Positions 9,541 through 20,409 of a stretch of 64,000 nt of DNA are shown here, in pieces. Each line of letters opens with the position of its first letter. The first letter of the stretch is position 1. The notes below the pieces were generated by a model. The model saw nothing but the letters and a program-made list of their open reading frames with translations. It had not been told where the DNA came from and made no database searches. A program made the translations under genes and the position numbers. The stretch is from NCBI GenBank assembly GCA_020740775.1, contig JAHEWK010000027.1, forward strand, positions 310,001 to 374,000. The letters run 5' to 3'. Source of the stretch: Ilyonectria destructans (lineage: Eukaryota > Ascomycota > Sordariomycetes > Hypocreales > Nectriaceae).

Positions 9541-12052
9541 ATGGCCGCCGACGACTCGTACACCGCCGCTGAGGAGCGCGCCCGTGCTGCCCGGAGGGCG
9601 GGCCTCCAGGCGAAGAAGGACGAACAGCCGGCGAACACGGCGCGGAGTTACGCGGCGAAGCAGCGGGAGTGGAAGGCGCGTCCCCCGGCCGGCCCCCCCT
9701 TCCCCCTCCTTTTAAGTAGGACCCCCTCGGCGGCTAACAGACGAATACCTATAGGCCTGGTGCCATATGCCTCGGGCTGCAGCTGACGGCTCGCTCTATA
9801 GCTGGCCCGACGGCGAGCTCGTAACGCCGGACAAGCTGGCGGCGTGGCTCAAGGAGGATATCCTCTTACGACGCGTAGCGCCGCCGCAGAAGAAGCTACG
9901 GGCGCGGGGTAGGGGTAAGGGCAAAGGCGAGACCGTACAGCTACGGCAACAGCTCGAACAGGAGCAGCTTGAGGCCGCGGCCCTGGCAGAGGCCGAAAGC
10001 CTAGCCGAAGCCTTAGAGATCCCCCTGGCCGAGGCCGCCGAGCTGCTCGCGGACGACCGCGAGGGCTACGTGCCACCCACGGCCCTTGCGCCGGCTGCAG
10101 TAGACCTTACCGAAGGATCCCTGCTTACGAGGGGCACTATCGACGCCTATGTCGCGGCCGTTATCGAGCTCTGGCGGCTCCAGGTGGCCCACGGTAACGC
10201 GAATATGGAGAACCCCCGGGGCGCCGCCGTACGAGGCTTCCTTGAGCAACGGGGCCGGCAGCGGGGGAAGCACGACCGTGCCTCCTTTAAAGACCGCGGG
10301 ACCGACGGGATCCAGGCCGGCTATTCCCCCAATGAATGGCTCCGGATCCAGGATCTCCTTCTCAGCGGGGCCGCATATACGCCGCAAAACCTCCGTACGC
10401 GAGTCGACCTCCTCTTCGGCCACTACTACCTCTTACGGGGGGAGAACCGCCGTAAGATGGAGCTTGCAGACCTATCCCTATTGGACTATCCGCCTTCGGA
10501 AGGCCCGACCCTCTGTGGTTGTCTTGTAAGCCTTTTACGAGACGGCAAGCTAAATAAGACGGCGAGGAAGGAGTTTATGGGCGCCCTCCGGCATAAGGAC
10601 CCCTTATTCTGTACGCAAGGGGCCCTAGCGCAGCTCTTCTTCTGGCGCTGGCACGTCGCCGGCGAACCGCCCCCGTCCTTCCGGCGCCGTCAGGACTGGT
10701 ATCGGATCAAGGTCCTCGTCGGACGGGACCGCGAGCAGGAGCTCTCGTACCCGACGCAGCTACAAGAGACCTGGCGTATCTTCGGCGCCGCCGGCCTTAT
10801 TGCGTCGAAGAAGACGCACCTCCCGCGCAGGGTAGGCGCTCAGGACGCGGAGACCCACGGCACGTCGCTCGCCCAGATCTCGCAGGCCGGCCGCTGGAAC
10901 CAGAGCGTGCTCTGCCAGGCCTATCTTACACACCTACCGCGCCAGTTCATGCGTATCGTCGCCGGCTTCTCGGCGTCCCCGGGGGACTACTTCCTCGCGC
11001 GTGCCGCCCACGAACCCCCTTACGTCTTACAAAAGCAGCTCTGGCCGTGGATCGAGGAGTGGGAGCCCCGCTTTGAGGCGCGCGCGCGCCGGCAATGCTG
11101 GGCAGAAGGCGGCCTCGATGACGATGATCTAGCTGCCGACGGCTTCCTTAAGCTTATGCGGCGGCTGCGTATAGTACTCTTGCAGGACTTGGCTGTCTTA
11201 CAGCCCCGCTATCCGTCGCTACCCTTCTTCTCCTACGCCCCTTTTAACGGGCCCGAGTGGGACGAGTTCGCCGTCGTCGTGCGGTCCGACGCGGTAGGGG
11301 CTACGGAGCCGGTAAGCCTGCTCGTACAACGCGCGCTGCCAGAGCTAAGCGGCGTCTTAGAGAGCACGCGCGAGGCCCTCTTACAGAATAGCCAGCGGCT
11401 CGCCATCCGGCTAGAGGCCCGGCTAGAGGGGCTTCAGGGCGGCCTCGATGCCCTCCTCCAGGGCAAGGTCCCTATCACCTTTACCGGCTACTTCGGAGCC
11501 GGGCCAGCAGTGGCGCCGGCGCCGGCGCCGTCAACAGCTCCCCCCTTGAATCTCAATACGGCCCCGGCCCCAGAGCCTCTAGTACCGGGTATGCCCGTCA
11601 TTACAGCCCTGGCTAAGGTCTTTACGGTGCGGGACGTCTGGAAGGAGTGGGAAGAAGGGATTGCGGGCCAGCCGGCCGTACGGGTGCTGGAAGAGATGTG
11701 GGGAAGCCGCTGGCGCCCGGGGAATGGGGTTAGGGTGCAGTTCTGTCGCCGGAAGGTGATATGGGACGAGCTCTTGGCCCGCACGGCGTCCGGTAAGAGT
11801 GAGGAGGAGGCTGTTGCAGAGCTAGAGCTCTTACGCGCCGGCCGGAGCTTGAACCGGCTCGTTAACGAGCTGAAACAGCGCCGCCGGCGGGGCCAGGGTC
11901 AGGGCCAGGCCCAGCAGACACGAGTACAGGTAGGGACCCCCGTGCCCGATGACCCAGACCCAGGCCCGGGACCAGGTCCGACTCGGGGCCGGGGCCATCG
12001 GGGGCGCTGGACCCGGCTAGGGAGGAGGCGGACCGCCCCTCGTCGACGGTAA
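9541..12052 (+). CDS. Crypton tyrosine recombinase (Ndc10-II/GCR1_C architecture)
   Basis: The model is join(9541..9675, 9755..12052), 810 residues. Exon 1 supplies NTARSYAAKQREWKA and exon 2 continues WCHMPRAAADGSLYSWPDGE, restoring the N-terminal core-binding domain. The intron runs 9676-9754 with GCTAACA as branch point, an AG acceptor and an unusual GC donor (GCGCGT). The catalytic residues fit a tyrosine recombinase: Arg in LLRGENRR, HxxR in THLPRR, Trp in AGRW and Tyr in QAYL. This region matches the Ndc10 domain II fold. A Pro/Ala linker follows, then a GCR1_C-like DNA-binding domain (VFTVRDVWKEWEEGI to RKVIWDEL) and a basic tail. Cryptons move by recombinase-mediated integration; yeast Ndc10 derives from such a gene. 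The frame is complete, so it may be active. Confidence 0.85.
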
Positions 12053-12206
12053 GCCGGCCATCTACTAGGGTCTTTATATATATATATATCTATTGAGAAG
12101 ACGTATTTTTAAAGATTAAAGAGCCATAAGGTTAGTGTATTATTATCTCGTAGTCCTTGCAGTAGAGACGAGCCCCCCCTTATCCCTTCCCGACGCTACA
12201 TACACA

Positions 12207-12325
12207 AATATCTCGACAGCCAGTAGCCTAAACAACGCCACTCCTGGACTAAACGCACCGCCGGAGTGTAGCAGTTCCCCAGGATCCGGAACGGTCTTGA
12301 TTGGGCCGCTGGCCGTCGAGATATT
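12207..12325. other. Imperfect hairpin downstream of Crypton gene
   Basis: The 22-bp arm at 12207-12228 (AATATCTCGACAGCCAG...) pairs with 12304-12325 in reverse orientation with about three mismatches. The 75-bp loop has no gene. Its place about 155 bp after the recombinase stop suggests part of the element's right end. Confidence 0.6.
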
Positions 12326-12748
12326 CGCGTGCGCGGCGCCGGGCACTTATCAGATGGTAGTTGTGTAATCGCATACGATTTCCCGAAATTACTCCGCAAA
12401 ACGACCCCACGATAAGTTCTGCTTATCATATACGTTAGTTAAAGTAGTAATTCCTTGCTTTAAGCCCTTTTTGCAAGGAAGGCGCATGCAGCCATACGCG
12501 CGACTTTTACATTTCTTTTTAATATATGCAATCAGCGATTTCAGGAAATTGACAATCTAAGATCTAACTTAGGTTATTGCAATTTTGGCGAATCTTAGCT
12601 AATGTGCGACCGTACGTACACAGAAACACCAGTATCTATGCTACCTTAGTCATCAACTCGGCCATAGAGGTCTGCGCCCACCATTCCCTTTGCGACATTT
12701 CATATATTTAAACGGCCAGAGCCCGATGATATCGGACTGCAAACCAAA

Positions 12749-13513
12749 ATGACCGCAACTCCGGAGCTTTTCCAAGAGACGGCGCTGAAGTTCCGGAATT
12801 CGATCCATGATCTGAACGAAGAGATTGACGAGGCAGTAATGCTGGAAGGAGATCCGAAGTTTCTGCACACTAGGGATGACTGGGACATGAAGACTTTGTT
12901 GATCATGTTGTCGGAGTGTCTCATTATCATGGGGGTATTTATGGAGGCAATGGGAGCACTTGTCAAACTGTATGGGCGTCGCATACGGATAGCGTCGAAG
13001 CACAAAGCTGCGGATGCCACGAGTGTAGGTTCATCACTGCTTGTAGCAACGGCATCCAAGGTGGTAAGTTATCCAGAGCTCCCACTAACCAAGGCTACCT
13101 CGCCCGAATCGAACCGTCAAAGCCCTGAAGCTGCCAGTCCTCCGCCGGGCCCGAAGTGGGACAGAAAGCCCAAGCCGAAATTCCGAAGCGGACTGGAGCA
13201 TTGCATCGCCAAGGAGTACTCTCAACTGAGTCCCCCTTCGGAATCCCCAGCAGCTGAGGAAGAGGAGGGACCTCCTGCAACGGCAAAGCGAGGTAGAACC
13301 AAGAAGCAAGCAGCTGATGAAGAAGAGGGACCTCCTGCAACGGCAAAGCGAGGAAGAACCAAGAAGCAAGCAGCTGATGAAGAAGAGGGACCTCCTGCAA
13401 CGGCAAAGCGAGGAAGAACCAAGAAGCAAGCCGCTGGAGAAGAAGAGGGACGTCCCGTACGTCGAAGTACACGTCATCAAACATCACGTCTCAATGGCGA
13501 ACATAAGAAGTAG
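12749..13513 (+). CDS. Basic nuclear protein with KRGRTKK repeats
   Basis: A single frame of 254 residues starts at ATG 12749. Residues 1-75 look like a helical domain (ALKFRNSIHDLNEEIDEAV, then LLIMLSECLIIMGVFMEAMG) that I do not recognise. The C-terminal third consists of a 20-residue unit, acidic EEEGPPATA followed by basic KRGRTKKQAA, three times plus a diverged fourth. It is encoded by nearly identical 60-bp repeats at 13256-13435. The GR cores flanked by Lys/Arg resemble AT-hooks and nuclear localisation signals, so a chromatin or DNA role is likely but unproven. Near-identity of the units at DNA level implies recent expansion and probable length polymorphism. Confidence 0.65.
   Translation: MTATPELFQETALKFRNSIHDLNEEIDEAVMLEGDPKFLHTRDDWDMKTLLIMLSECLIIMGVFMEAMGALVKLYGRRIRIASKHKAADATSVGSSLLVATASKVVSYPELPLTKATSPESNRQSPEAASPPPGPKWDRKPKPKFRSGLEHCIAKEYSQLSPPSESPAAEEEEGPPATAKRGRTKKQAADEEEGPPATAKRGRTKKQAADEEEGPPATAKRGRTKKQAAGEEEGRPVRRSTRHQTSRLNGEHKK
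13256..13435 (+). repeat. 60-bp in-frame tandem repeat
   Basis: Three consecutive 60-bp units, differing at only a few positions, are followed by a partial diverged unit. They encode the KRGRTKK repeats of the gene at 12749. Confidence 0.9.
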
Positions 13514-14412
13514 CGAGGCCGCCGGAGATATCCCTACTGTGTGTATTAGAAATTAGATAGTTTACAATATAATGTATGAAGATTTTTCTGGATTGATCAA
13601 ATGCCTCTCAGCGACGGCGAAGCGAACTTGGCCCTGAGCTCAAGTATGTTGCAGCAACTCAACCGACACTGAGAGAGCACTTTGGAGGTCCATCTAGCTT
13701 GATTCCTACGGAGTATAAGCACGGAAATTGTTATCGTAATCCACATTTATGCTACGTTGCTTAAGCGAGCTCTTACGCGGTAACACACCGAGGAGCAATC
13801 TCTTGGGGAGAGCGCGGCGAAGCGAAAGCTACCGCATCTCGTAGCATAGCAACAGTCCATCGCAGCCCCAAAGAGCGATGAGTTAGTTATTTCTCCGTTT
13901 ATGATGTTGCTTTGATAGTTGTATAACTGGCAGCTTTGAGGATAACGGAACATGTTCGTCTCTTCAGTGCATCGAGTCGACCTACCACCGCATCCTCGCC
14001 AAGCCATGTAAGCCATTCACCGTCGCGATGAATGTTATGTGAGTAGCCAACTCGACTAGTAGAAGCACACCCACACACCCACATACATACACACATGCAC
14101 ACATATATTACACACACTAGAAGCAACTTAAACGCAGAAAAGTCGACACTCTGCATTCACTGCTACGTAAAGTGCAAAGTGTAAAGCCATGCCCGAGTCC
14201 ATATCCTCGGCTCCTGCGTTCACCTGAGCGCTGATAACTGCGCCTGTCGGCTTATAAGTACAGTATGGTTGCCTGACCTCGAGGCCGTGACTTCCAGCAC
14301 CCTATCCAATGTTCTGTATCCCATTTCTTTTTTCCCTCTGCTGCTCCGTTCGACTGAAACAACGCAACACAACGAGCCACCAGTCAGCCGGCCGTACGGA
14401 AACCACGAAAGG
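13514..14412. other. Intergenic between two genes
   Basis: No gene is recognised. A CA-rich microsatellite-like tract lies at about 14066-14115. A TATAAGTA box at 14252-14259 lies about 160 bp upstream of the next start codon. Confidence 0.45.
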
Positions 14413-15720
14413 ATGCGTGACGTGCCCGCCGAGGTGAGGGCTACCTGGCCTGATCCCGACTACGACAGTCCCGTTCGGCGGGGGAGTACCCTGATCGTTG
14501 TAGAGACATGCCTGGTTTCCTTGGCTCTCCTGACCCTCCTCGCCCGCATGTACGTTCGGCTAGTTGTCGTCAAGGCGTGCGGACCCGATGATTGGATCAT
14601 GGTGGCAGCGATGGTGAGTCAATCACCCTCTTCTCGTCCTACAGCTAGCAGTTCGCGCTCTCACGAGCCGATTGCGCACGCGCCCTTCTGTTCGGGCTGA
14701 CGAGACGACGTTCTCTCTCTGCAGGCCTTCACCGTTGGAGTGACGGTATGTGCCGTTCTCCTGGATCGGCAGTACGGCTGGAACGTCCACATCTGGGACC
14801 TGAAAATCGCAGAGGCCGTCAAGGGCCGGCAGGTGTCCCTGGCTGCCCAGACGCTCTTTCTCTTCTCGTCGGGACTGGCCAAGGTGTCAATACTGGTGAC
14901 TTACTCGCGAATCGCACCCACATCTGTGTGGCTGGTCCGGGCGACCCGCTTCTTGATCGTTTGGGTGACGATGCTCATCTGCATCTTTTTAGTCGTCATT
15001 TGGACGCAATGCGCGTACGTCACATCGGTTCTCGCTCGCAGACTTCTTGCTCCCCGTCTTGCTTCACGCCTTGCATCTGCTCGTTCGCGGCTAACGCGTG
15101 TCCAGTCCGATGAAGGCCTACTGGCTGGTTGGCCATCCTCAACACTGCAGCCCAGAAGGGCCACCAGCACTGTAGGTGGTCAACTGCCCTCAGCCTGTCC
15201 AGCTCGTCCGCTCAGCCACTAACCTTACTTTGAACTTTCCAGGGCCCAGGCAATTGCCACCGTTATCACTGACGTCGTCGTCGTCGTGCTGCCTCTGCCA
15301 ATCGTGCTGAAGCTGCGCCTTCCCCGACACCAGCGCGTCATGCTCGCCTTGCTCTTCAGCGGTGGTCTCATCGTCGTCGTAGCCGGCTGCCAGAGAGCCT
15401 ACTGGTCCTACTACGTGATAGAGAAGACATACGACGTCACCTGGGAAGGGTTCTACCTGTGGACCTGGACGGCCGTCGAGGCGAACCTGGGTGTCATCTG
15501 CGGCAACGCACCGGCGCTGCGCCCGCTCTACGGTGTTGTCGTGACCAGGCGCAGCGGCAGGCGCATCGCTTCCATCGCCAGCCAAGGGACTCGTCGCCAC
15601 TCCAGCACAGAAAGTACCGCCGTGCAAGACTGCAGAGGGCATGGCGAGGTTGTCGATATCAAGAGGGAAGGGAGCTGGGAAAGTTACACCACCATAGATA
15701 GTGCCAACGCGGTGGCTTAG
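14413..15720 (+). CDS. Rhodopsin-domain (Pth11/SAT5-like) membrane protein
   Basis: The model is join(14413..14613, 14725..15014, 15106..15171, 15243..15720), 344 residues. All introns are GT-AG and phases agree; the second has a GCTAACG branch point. Seven membrane segments are visible, beginning STLIVVETCLVSLALLTLLA. Family landmarks are present: GPDDWIM after helix 2, QYGWNVHIWD, the C-x-P-x-x-x-YW turn created by the second splice, ITDVVVVVLPLPIVLKL, and TYDVTWEGFYLWTWTAVEAN followed by LGVICGNAPALRPL. The cytoplasmic tail is about 65 residues. Such proteins are fungal seven-helix receptor-like proteins; this one has no CFEM domain. The ligand is unknown. A second member is at 57920-59122. 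Confidence 0.9.
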
Positions 15721-16671
15721 GGGCCAGGAAGCCATGTCTCGATGGTGCACGTTTCCTACCGTGTACCGCGAGAAATGTCGGACAGGATGTTTGTGTCTCG
15801 GTGAACTGCACCACCCATCAGTCATATCCCATCCATGTTCTTCAAGTCTTTCCTCCTTCTCCTTCATCCAATCGCTATTATCCTCATGAGTCTCTATATG
15901 TAGCTTTGGCGCCCTTGTTGATGGTTGACAGAATACCTGTTGGTTGTTTTGTTCCCTAAATTCTCGAGAGAAAACAAGTGCGTGAGTTATTTACTCATTA
16001 ACGCATGATCAACCAAGATTGCCGGGCATGCCTTAGCAAGATCGCGCTCCATACTGTCTCCTTAGATCTTCATACTATTTTCCAGCACCAACAGGAGGTA
16101 GTATGAATACGGCGACAGCCCGAAACTATACTCTACAACGTTAACGGAACCTGTTTTCGTAGGGGGCTAAAACAGCATCTCTTTTCTGTTGTATATGCAT
16201 GCGTACATAGTGTACTTGTTGCAAGGTGCTAGGAATGATTGGTCCGCGCAGACCCACTGAAGGGGCTCCGCTCCAACGTACTAGACGGCGGCAGACCGCC
16301 CTTTGCTCTGTTAGAATTCAAGGCTCTTTCATACTATGATTGGTATGCGCTTATAGGGAAAGCCACGCAGCTCGTAACAGTACTTGTAGACATGTATATG
16401 CATGTATCTGTTCCCTTGCTACCCTATATCTAACCTCTGGCACCTTTCTGCCAACACATACTTAAAACAGCCGGGCCAGCCTTCGTAGTCGTATCTGGGG
16501 TAAACAGACGCCAAAAGCTTTCGTTGTAGCTTGGTGCTGGTTCGGTAAGCCGTTGGCAATTTTTGCCAGTTGCTAGTCCGTCTTATATTCCCGCAGCAGA
16601 GGGCCCCTAGAGTTCGGTTTATGTTCCAGTAGCCCAGCAGCCCGACATTCCAGCATCTTAGTACCTAGCGT
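15721..16671. other. Intergenic, no gene recognised
   Basis: The stretch between the converging Rhodopsin-domain gene and the leftward gene ending at 16672 has only short frames and no repeat that I can pair. Confidence 0.5.
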
Positions 16672-17118
16672 TCAGCTCGGCCTTGCCTCGTCCATGCCGG
16701 TCTTCTCTCTGGCAAACTTTGACCGAGGCATTCTAGGCGTCTCTAGCCCGTCTTCGTCAACCGGGTGGAAGATGTATTCCAGAAAGTTACTCCGCAGCCT
16801 CCGCTTCTCCACGAGGCCTTGGCTGTGCAGGTAGTACAGCAAGCTGAAGACAAAGGACAGGTCCGAAAAGCCCTCTCGCTGGGCGTCGAGCTTCAGTGCC
16901 GTGTCCGCGCCGCATTTCGCGCAGAAAATGTTAACGTCGGCATCGTCGTCGAGGAATGCGTATGTGACGGGTTCCGTGTTCAGCTGGAATCCAGTTATGG
17001 TCTGCATATGCGACGTGAGCATCTGGAACAGCTCAGACGGGCAGAGCAGAACGATGAACGCAGGGCTCTGGTGCGTGGGATCCGAGAAGGTGGCAAATGC
17101 CTGGTATCGTTGGTTCAT
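16672..17118 (-). CDS. Hypothetical protein with one CxxC pair
   Basis: A 148-residue frame from ATG 17118 has the composition of a real protein. It starts MNQRYQAFATFSDPTHQSPA and contains FIVLLCPSELFQMLTSHMQT, a CAKCG pair that could bind metal, and a helical SDLSFVFSLLYYLHSQGLVE stretch. No family is recognised. There may be further exons to the right, where overlapping frames occur up to about 17500, but no splice pair is compelling. There is no signal peptide or membrane helix. Confidence 0.45.
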   Translation of the reverse strand: MNQRYQAFATFSDPTHQSPAFIVLLCPSELFQMLTSHMQTITGFQLNTEPVTYAFLDDDADVNIFCAKCGADTALKLDAQREGFSDLSFVFSLLYYLHSQGLVEKRRLRSNFLEYIFHPVDEDGLETPRMPRSKFAREKTGMDEARPS

Positions 17119-17656
17119 CCTCAAGACGAACAGAAGTGAACAAGATCCTAGGTAGGGAGGACAGGGGACGACCTATCCTCATTATCGCTCGGCTGGGTTC
17201 GAGGGAATCTCGCCTGGTTTTATTAGCGATACCGCGTTCAACATTCCGACGAAGCATAGTCTCACAGAACGTGGCGCACACATGCAACAGCTGGACTCGC
17301 CTTGTTCCGCAGCCGAACGGATGCGAGACTTTGTGGTTTCGGCAAAGCGGGTTGGGATACGACTGCGAACGACACGGCCTCCAGGGTTCGGCGGCATTAA
17401 CGTCGTCGGCGGGTGAAGCCGAAGCGGTAGCGCGATGGTGGGGTCTGGAACGCAAGCACCTGTGAGGATACAGCCCGGGTATGATGAGGACGAGGAGGAC
17501 GAGGAAGGGCAGTATGAAGAAGAGGGGGGTAAGCTCTTGCGGAAAAAAGAAGGGGGAAAAGCCCGCCTCAGATGCCTGGTTCGTGAATTTGATGCTCAGG
17601 CATAATAGCTTGCTGGTTTCCTTCTTGAAATAGTGGTAGGTGTATGTATGTATGTA

Positions 17657-17691
<35 letters not shown>

Positions 17692-18969
17692 GTGTGTGTG
17701 TCGTGACATTGTATGAATGAACTACTGCTTGCTCATGTAGGAGAATTAAGGTCTTAGGGCCAGGGGTTGGAGCGGATGAACGCTCGACTACGCTAAATCC
17801 TAGATCGTTCGCTCCGGTTGGCAGCAACCCGTTCGTTTCACTGGCTTGACAGCCCCCCCATTCCACAAGGAAGAGTGGCATGCGGATCGGATGTGGGCGT
17901 GCAAGAAACATGCAGTTTCTTTGGCAGTGAAAGGTGCAAATGCTTCTCGTCTATTGAATTATATTGATGAAGACAAACTGTGTCAACTACCTGCTCTTTC
18001 AAGCCTGCTGCCGATTCTTGCGTTTTAGCGATAGGATTTCTTCTTTGCTGTCTCCTTCTCCTTCCTCTCCCGTTTCCTTTTATAGTGGAGCCTGGTTATT
18101 GAGTAGGCAAATAGATGTGGTGATCTCCGTCTATCCATTCCGCACAGTCAGGGCCTGGCTAGTTTGGGCTCGACATCCATGCCTCTGCTCTGGAATTGGG
18201 GAGTATCGTCCCCGGACTCGCTCGGGCTGTCTTCCCCTTTTCTGGTACCTGATAGCTTTCTCAGTTTTGTTCTTCACCCTAGCGAGGAGTTCAAGATACC
18301 AGCAGTAACATCGTGTCGCCTTTTTTTCGATACCGCTTAGAGTCTTCATAATCGGAATAGGTAAGAAAGATGGGACACGAGCGGAAGCTTCCCATAAATA
18401 AGCTTGTTCAATATTGTCTGGCTGGGGCAAGTGTTTCGAAACATATGCGTCAGCGAAGTGACATCACGTTTAACAAATTGGATCTCCTTGGCAGAATGCA
18501 GAATGCAGAACTAGATGTTCGTGTCAGGATCTTCAGTATACTGATTAGCTTGACAAGTTGTATGATTGAATGCGGTTCTGGGCGGACCATAGAGAAAATT
18601 TTAGACCTTCTAGAACTCTGAACCACAAGAGTGACTACAGTATACCAGACACGTGTGCCATCATTACGCGATATGGGTACTACACCATGAGCCACCGTCC
18701 GTACAACGGCCACGTTGTGTATTACCAATAAGTTGTTTACGCATAGTCGCCATGTCCGTGTCTGCCCTGAGTTGCGACTGTTCGATCCCAGTGATAAGTC
18801 ACAGCTTTCAAGGCGGTCGCTCGCACATTTGGAACGATATTTTCCGGATGTTTGTGTCATAGCAACGTACCTTGCGCAACACAAGACATGTGAAAGCAAC
18901 TGAAGACAAAGATCGACGCGCGTCGTCCGCTAGATCTCTCTATCGACCATCGGGTCGCGACATGTCGCA
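17119..18969. other. Intergenic with TG microsatellite
   Basis: A TGTA/TG microsatellite lies at 17641-17702. Several long frames pass through it on the minus strand, but they consist of repeat-coded His/Thr and have no domain. Nothing else is recognised. Confidence 0.45.
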
Positions 18970-19400
18970 CTTGGAACATTCATGTGGTGTAACCAAATAC
19001 CTTAACCACGGAGCTGAGCGACACGGATACAAACGTCGCAGTAACAAAATATCATGTAGTTGAAGGCGGCAAACTCACGCTGTATCGTGCAGACACACAT
19101 GTCGCAAACTCAAACACCATAGTCGACCTCTTCGTTTCTTGCCGATGTCGCCTATTCAAACTCTATTTACGTCACCCTTCAAACGACACACACCCTCAAG
19201 ACATGTCAAACGTCTAAATTGACAAGTAGGGAACCTTTTTAGGGGCTCTCGGGAAGCTACTTACAGGTTGTTGCACTTTAGTGGATCAAGAACCGTGAGA
19301 CAAGTCGTGTCGCGATCGTCCGTTGTAGATAATCGCCGCTACTGCTATTGACGAGGCGTGAGGCGGCACGACCTTTGTTCTGTCGCGCCGTCTCAAAGAT
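18970..19400 (+). repeat. Dispersed repeat, best preserved copy
   Basis: Positions 18970-19246 align by eye with 61375-61648, from GGAACATTCATG to GGGAACCTTTTTAGGG, with mostly C/T and G/A differences. The rest, from GTGGATCAAG, resembles 1106-1215 and 5705-5800. Transition-biased differences are what RIP would leave, but this has not been counted. No intact coding frame remains. Confidence 0.65.
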
Positions 19401-19761
19401 GGTTTGACAGATGAGAGAACGATAACGTGTATACTCCGCACAGATCCCCAAGTCACTTGTCAACCGCGGACAGGAAGAGCCAGTTACGGTGTTTAATACT
19501 GGGAGTGTGACTGGCGCATGTATCTGAACAAGCTTACTATCCCTTAAAGTGCGGTAAGGGCACACTTGGGATGTAGCTCTTTGTAATTAGGAAAATCTCT
19601 AGGACTTCTGTCTGTTGAATTGGAGCATAGTAACAATGAGTACAAGGCGGCAGACTAGTAAGCCCGCTTTCAGCTACGCGATGGCAATGTCGTCGCGCCC
19701 CCCTCCCCTCCCTTTCTTTACTCCTCTTTTTCCCTCTTTCCGCCTCCTCCATACCTCCTTT

Positions 19762-20409
19762 TCAGCCACTATTATAAGGGATGTCCTTGACCTTGAGATC
19801 GAGGTTGCCCGGCGCGCCAAGTGTGGAGGGGCAAGACGGCAGGTTCGACTCGATAAGATTGAGAGTACAAAGCTCGTCGACACCATTTGTGCATTGAGAA
19901 TCATTGATGTTGTACAGCTCGTAGTTTTGAGCGACCCAGCTGCTGGGCTGGGACAAACAATAGGCAACGTACAACATGCTGTTGGCAGCGGAAAGAGGCA
20001 GTTTGCCACTGTCGAGCAAGGGCAAGCACTCGTTGGGCTGGACAGTCTCATATTTCATAGGAAGCCCACCGCCGAGTTGCGGATCATCAGCAGCAGATCT
20101 CCCCACGTAAAGATAGTTCCAGGCGTCGTAGGAAATGTCAAAAGCGCCTCCAGATTTGTCAATCTTCAGAAGGTGAACCTCACGCCCCTCGTAGGTGACC
20201 TTGACGCAGATGTTGTCGCATCCAACCTCCGTTGGCCAGTAAGCAACACGATTGGTATTGATCTTGCAGCCCAAACAGCCAATGGAAGAAGAGTACCGGT
20301 CGTGAGGTGTCACACCTATGGATCCGCCATCCCTGGGAATACTATGAGCAGTAGCCAAGATCAAACAAGCTGAGGCTGCGGCGAGCGAGGCGGAGGATAT
20401 AGAGAACAT
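19762..20409 (-). CDS. Secreted double-psi beta-barrel (barwin/RlpA-like) protein
   Basis: A 215-residue frame starts at ATG 20409 (MFSISSASLAAASACLILAT) with a clear signal peptide, likely cut after TAHS. The in-frame sequence upstream of this ATG is not signal-like, so I start here. The mature part contains GVTPHDRYSSSIGCLGCKIN, TNRVAYWPTEVGCDNICVKV, YEGREVHLLKIDKSGGAFDI and SYDAWNYLYVG. These are hallmarks of a widespread family of ascomycete secreted proteins with a double-psi beta-barrel, related to barwin and expansin-like folds. The GAFDIS(Y/L) motif holds the barrel's acidic residue. Cysteines are paired as expected for an extracellular protein. It may act on the cell wall or as an effector; no enzymatic role is proven. 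Confidence 0.85.
   Translation of the reverse strand: MFSISSASLAAASACLILATAHSIPRDGGSIGVTPHDRYSSSIGCLGCKINTNRVAYWPTEVGCDNICVKVTYEGREVHLLKIDKSGGAFDISYDAWNYLYVGRSAADDPQLGGGLPMKYETVQPNECLPLLDSGKLPLSAANSMLYVAYCLSQPSSWVAQNYELYNINDSQCTNGVDELCTLNLIESNLPSCPSTLGAPGNLDLKVKDIPYNSG

Larger units (their letters stand above)
8916..12437. mobile_element. Crypton (tyrosine recombinase transposon)
   Basis: A GC-rich block carries a complete Crypton-type recombinase gene. At the outer edges, a 17-bp sequence (TAACGTATATGATAAGC) lies at 8916-8932 and in exact reverse orientation at 12421-12437. Both flanks also share CCGCAAAA followed by CGACCC (9399-9413 and 12396-12410), and they are dotted with GATAAG/CTTATC hexamers. 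Cryptons usually end in short direct repeats and lack long inverted repeats, so I use the inverted pair only as provisional limits. The coding region is intact and has none of the AT drift seen in older elements nearby, suggesting a recent arrival. Confidence 0.65.

Noticed and set aside
17033..17911. 292-residue minus-strand frame
   Set aside because: It runs through a TG microsatellite and consists largely of THTHTYT-type repeats; no domain and no splice logic.
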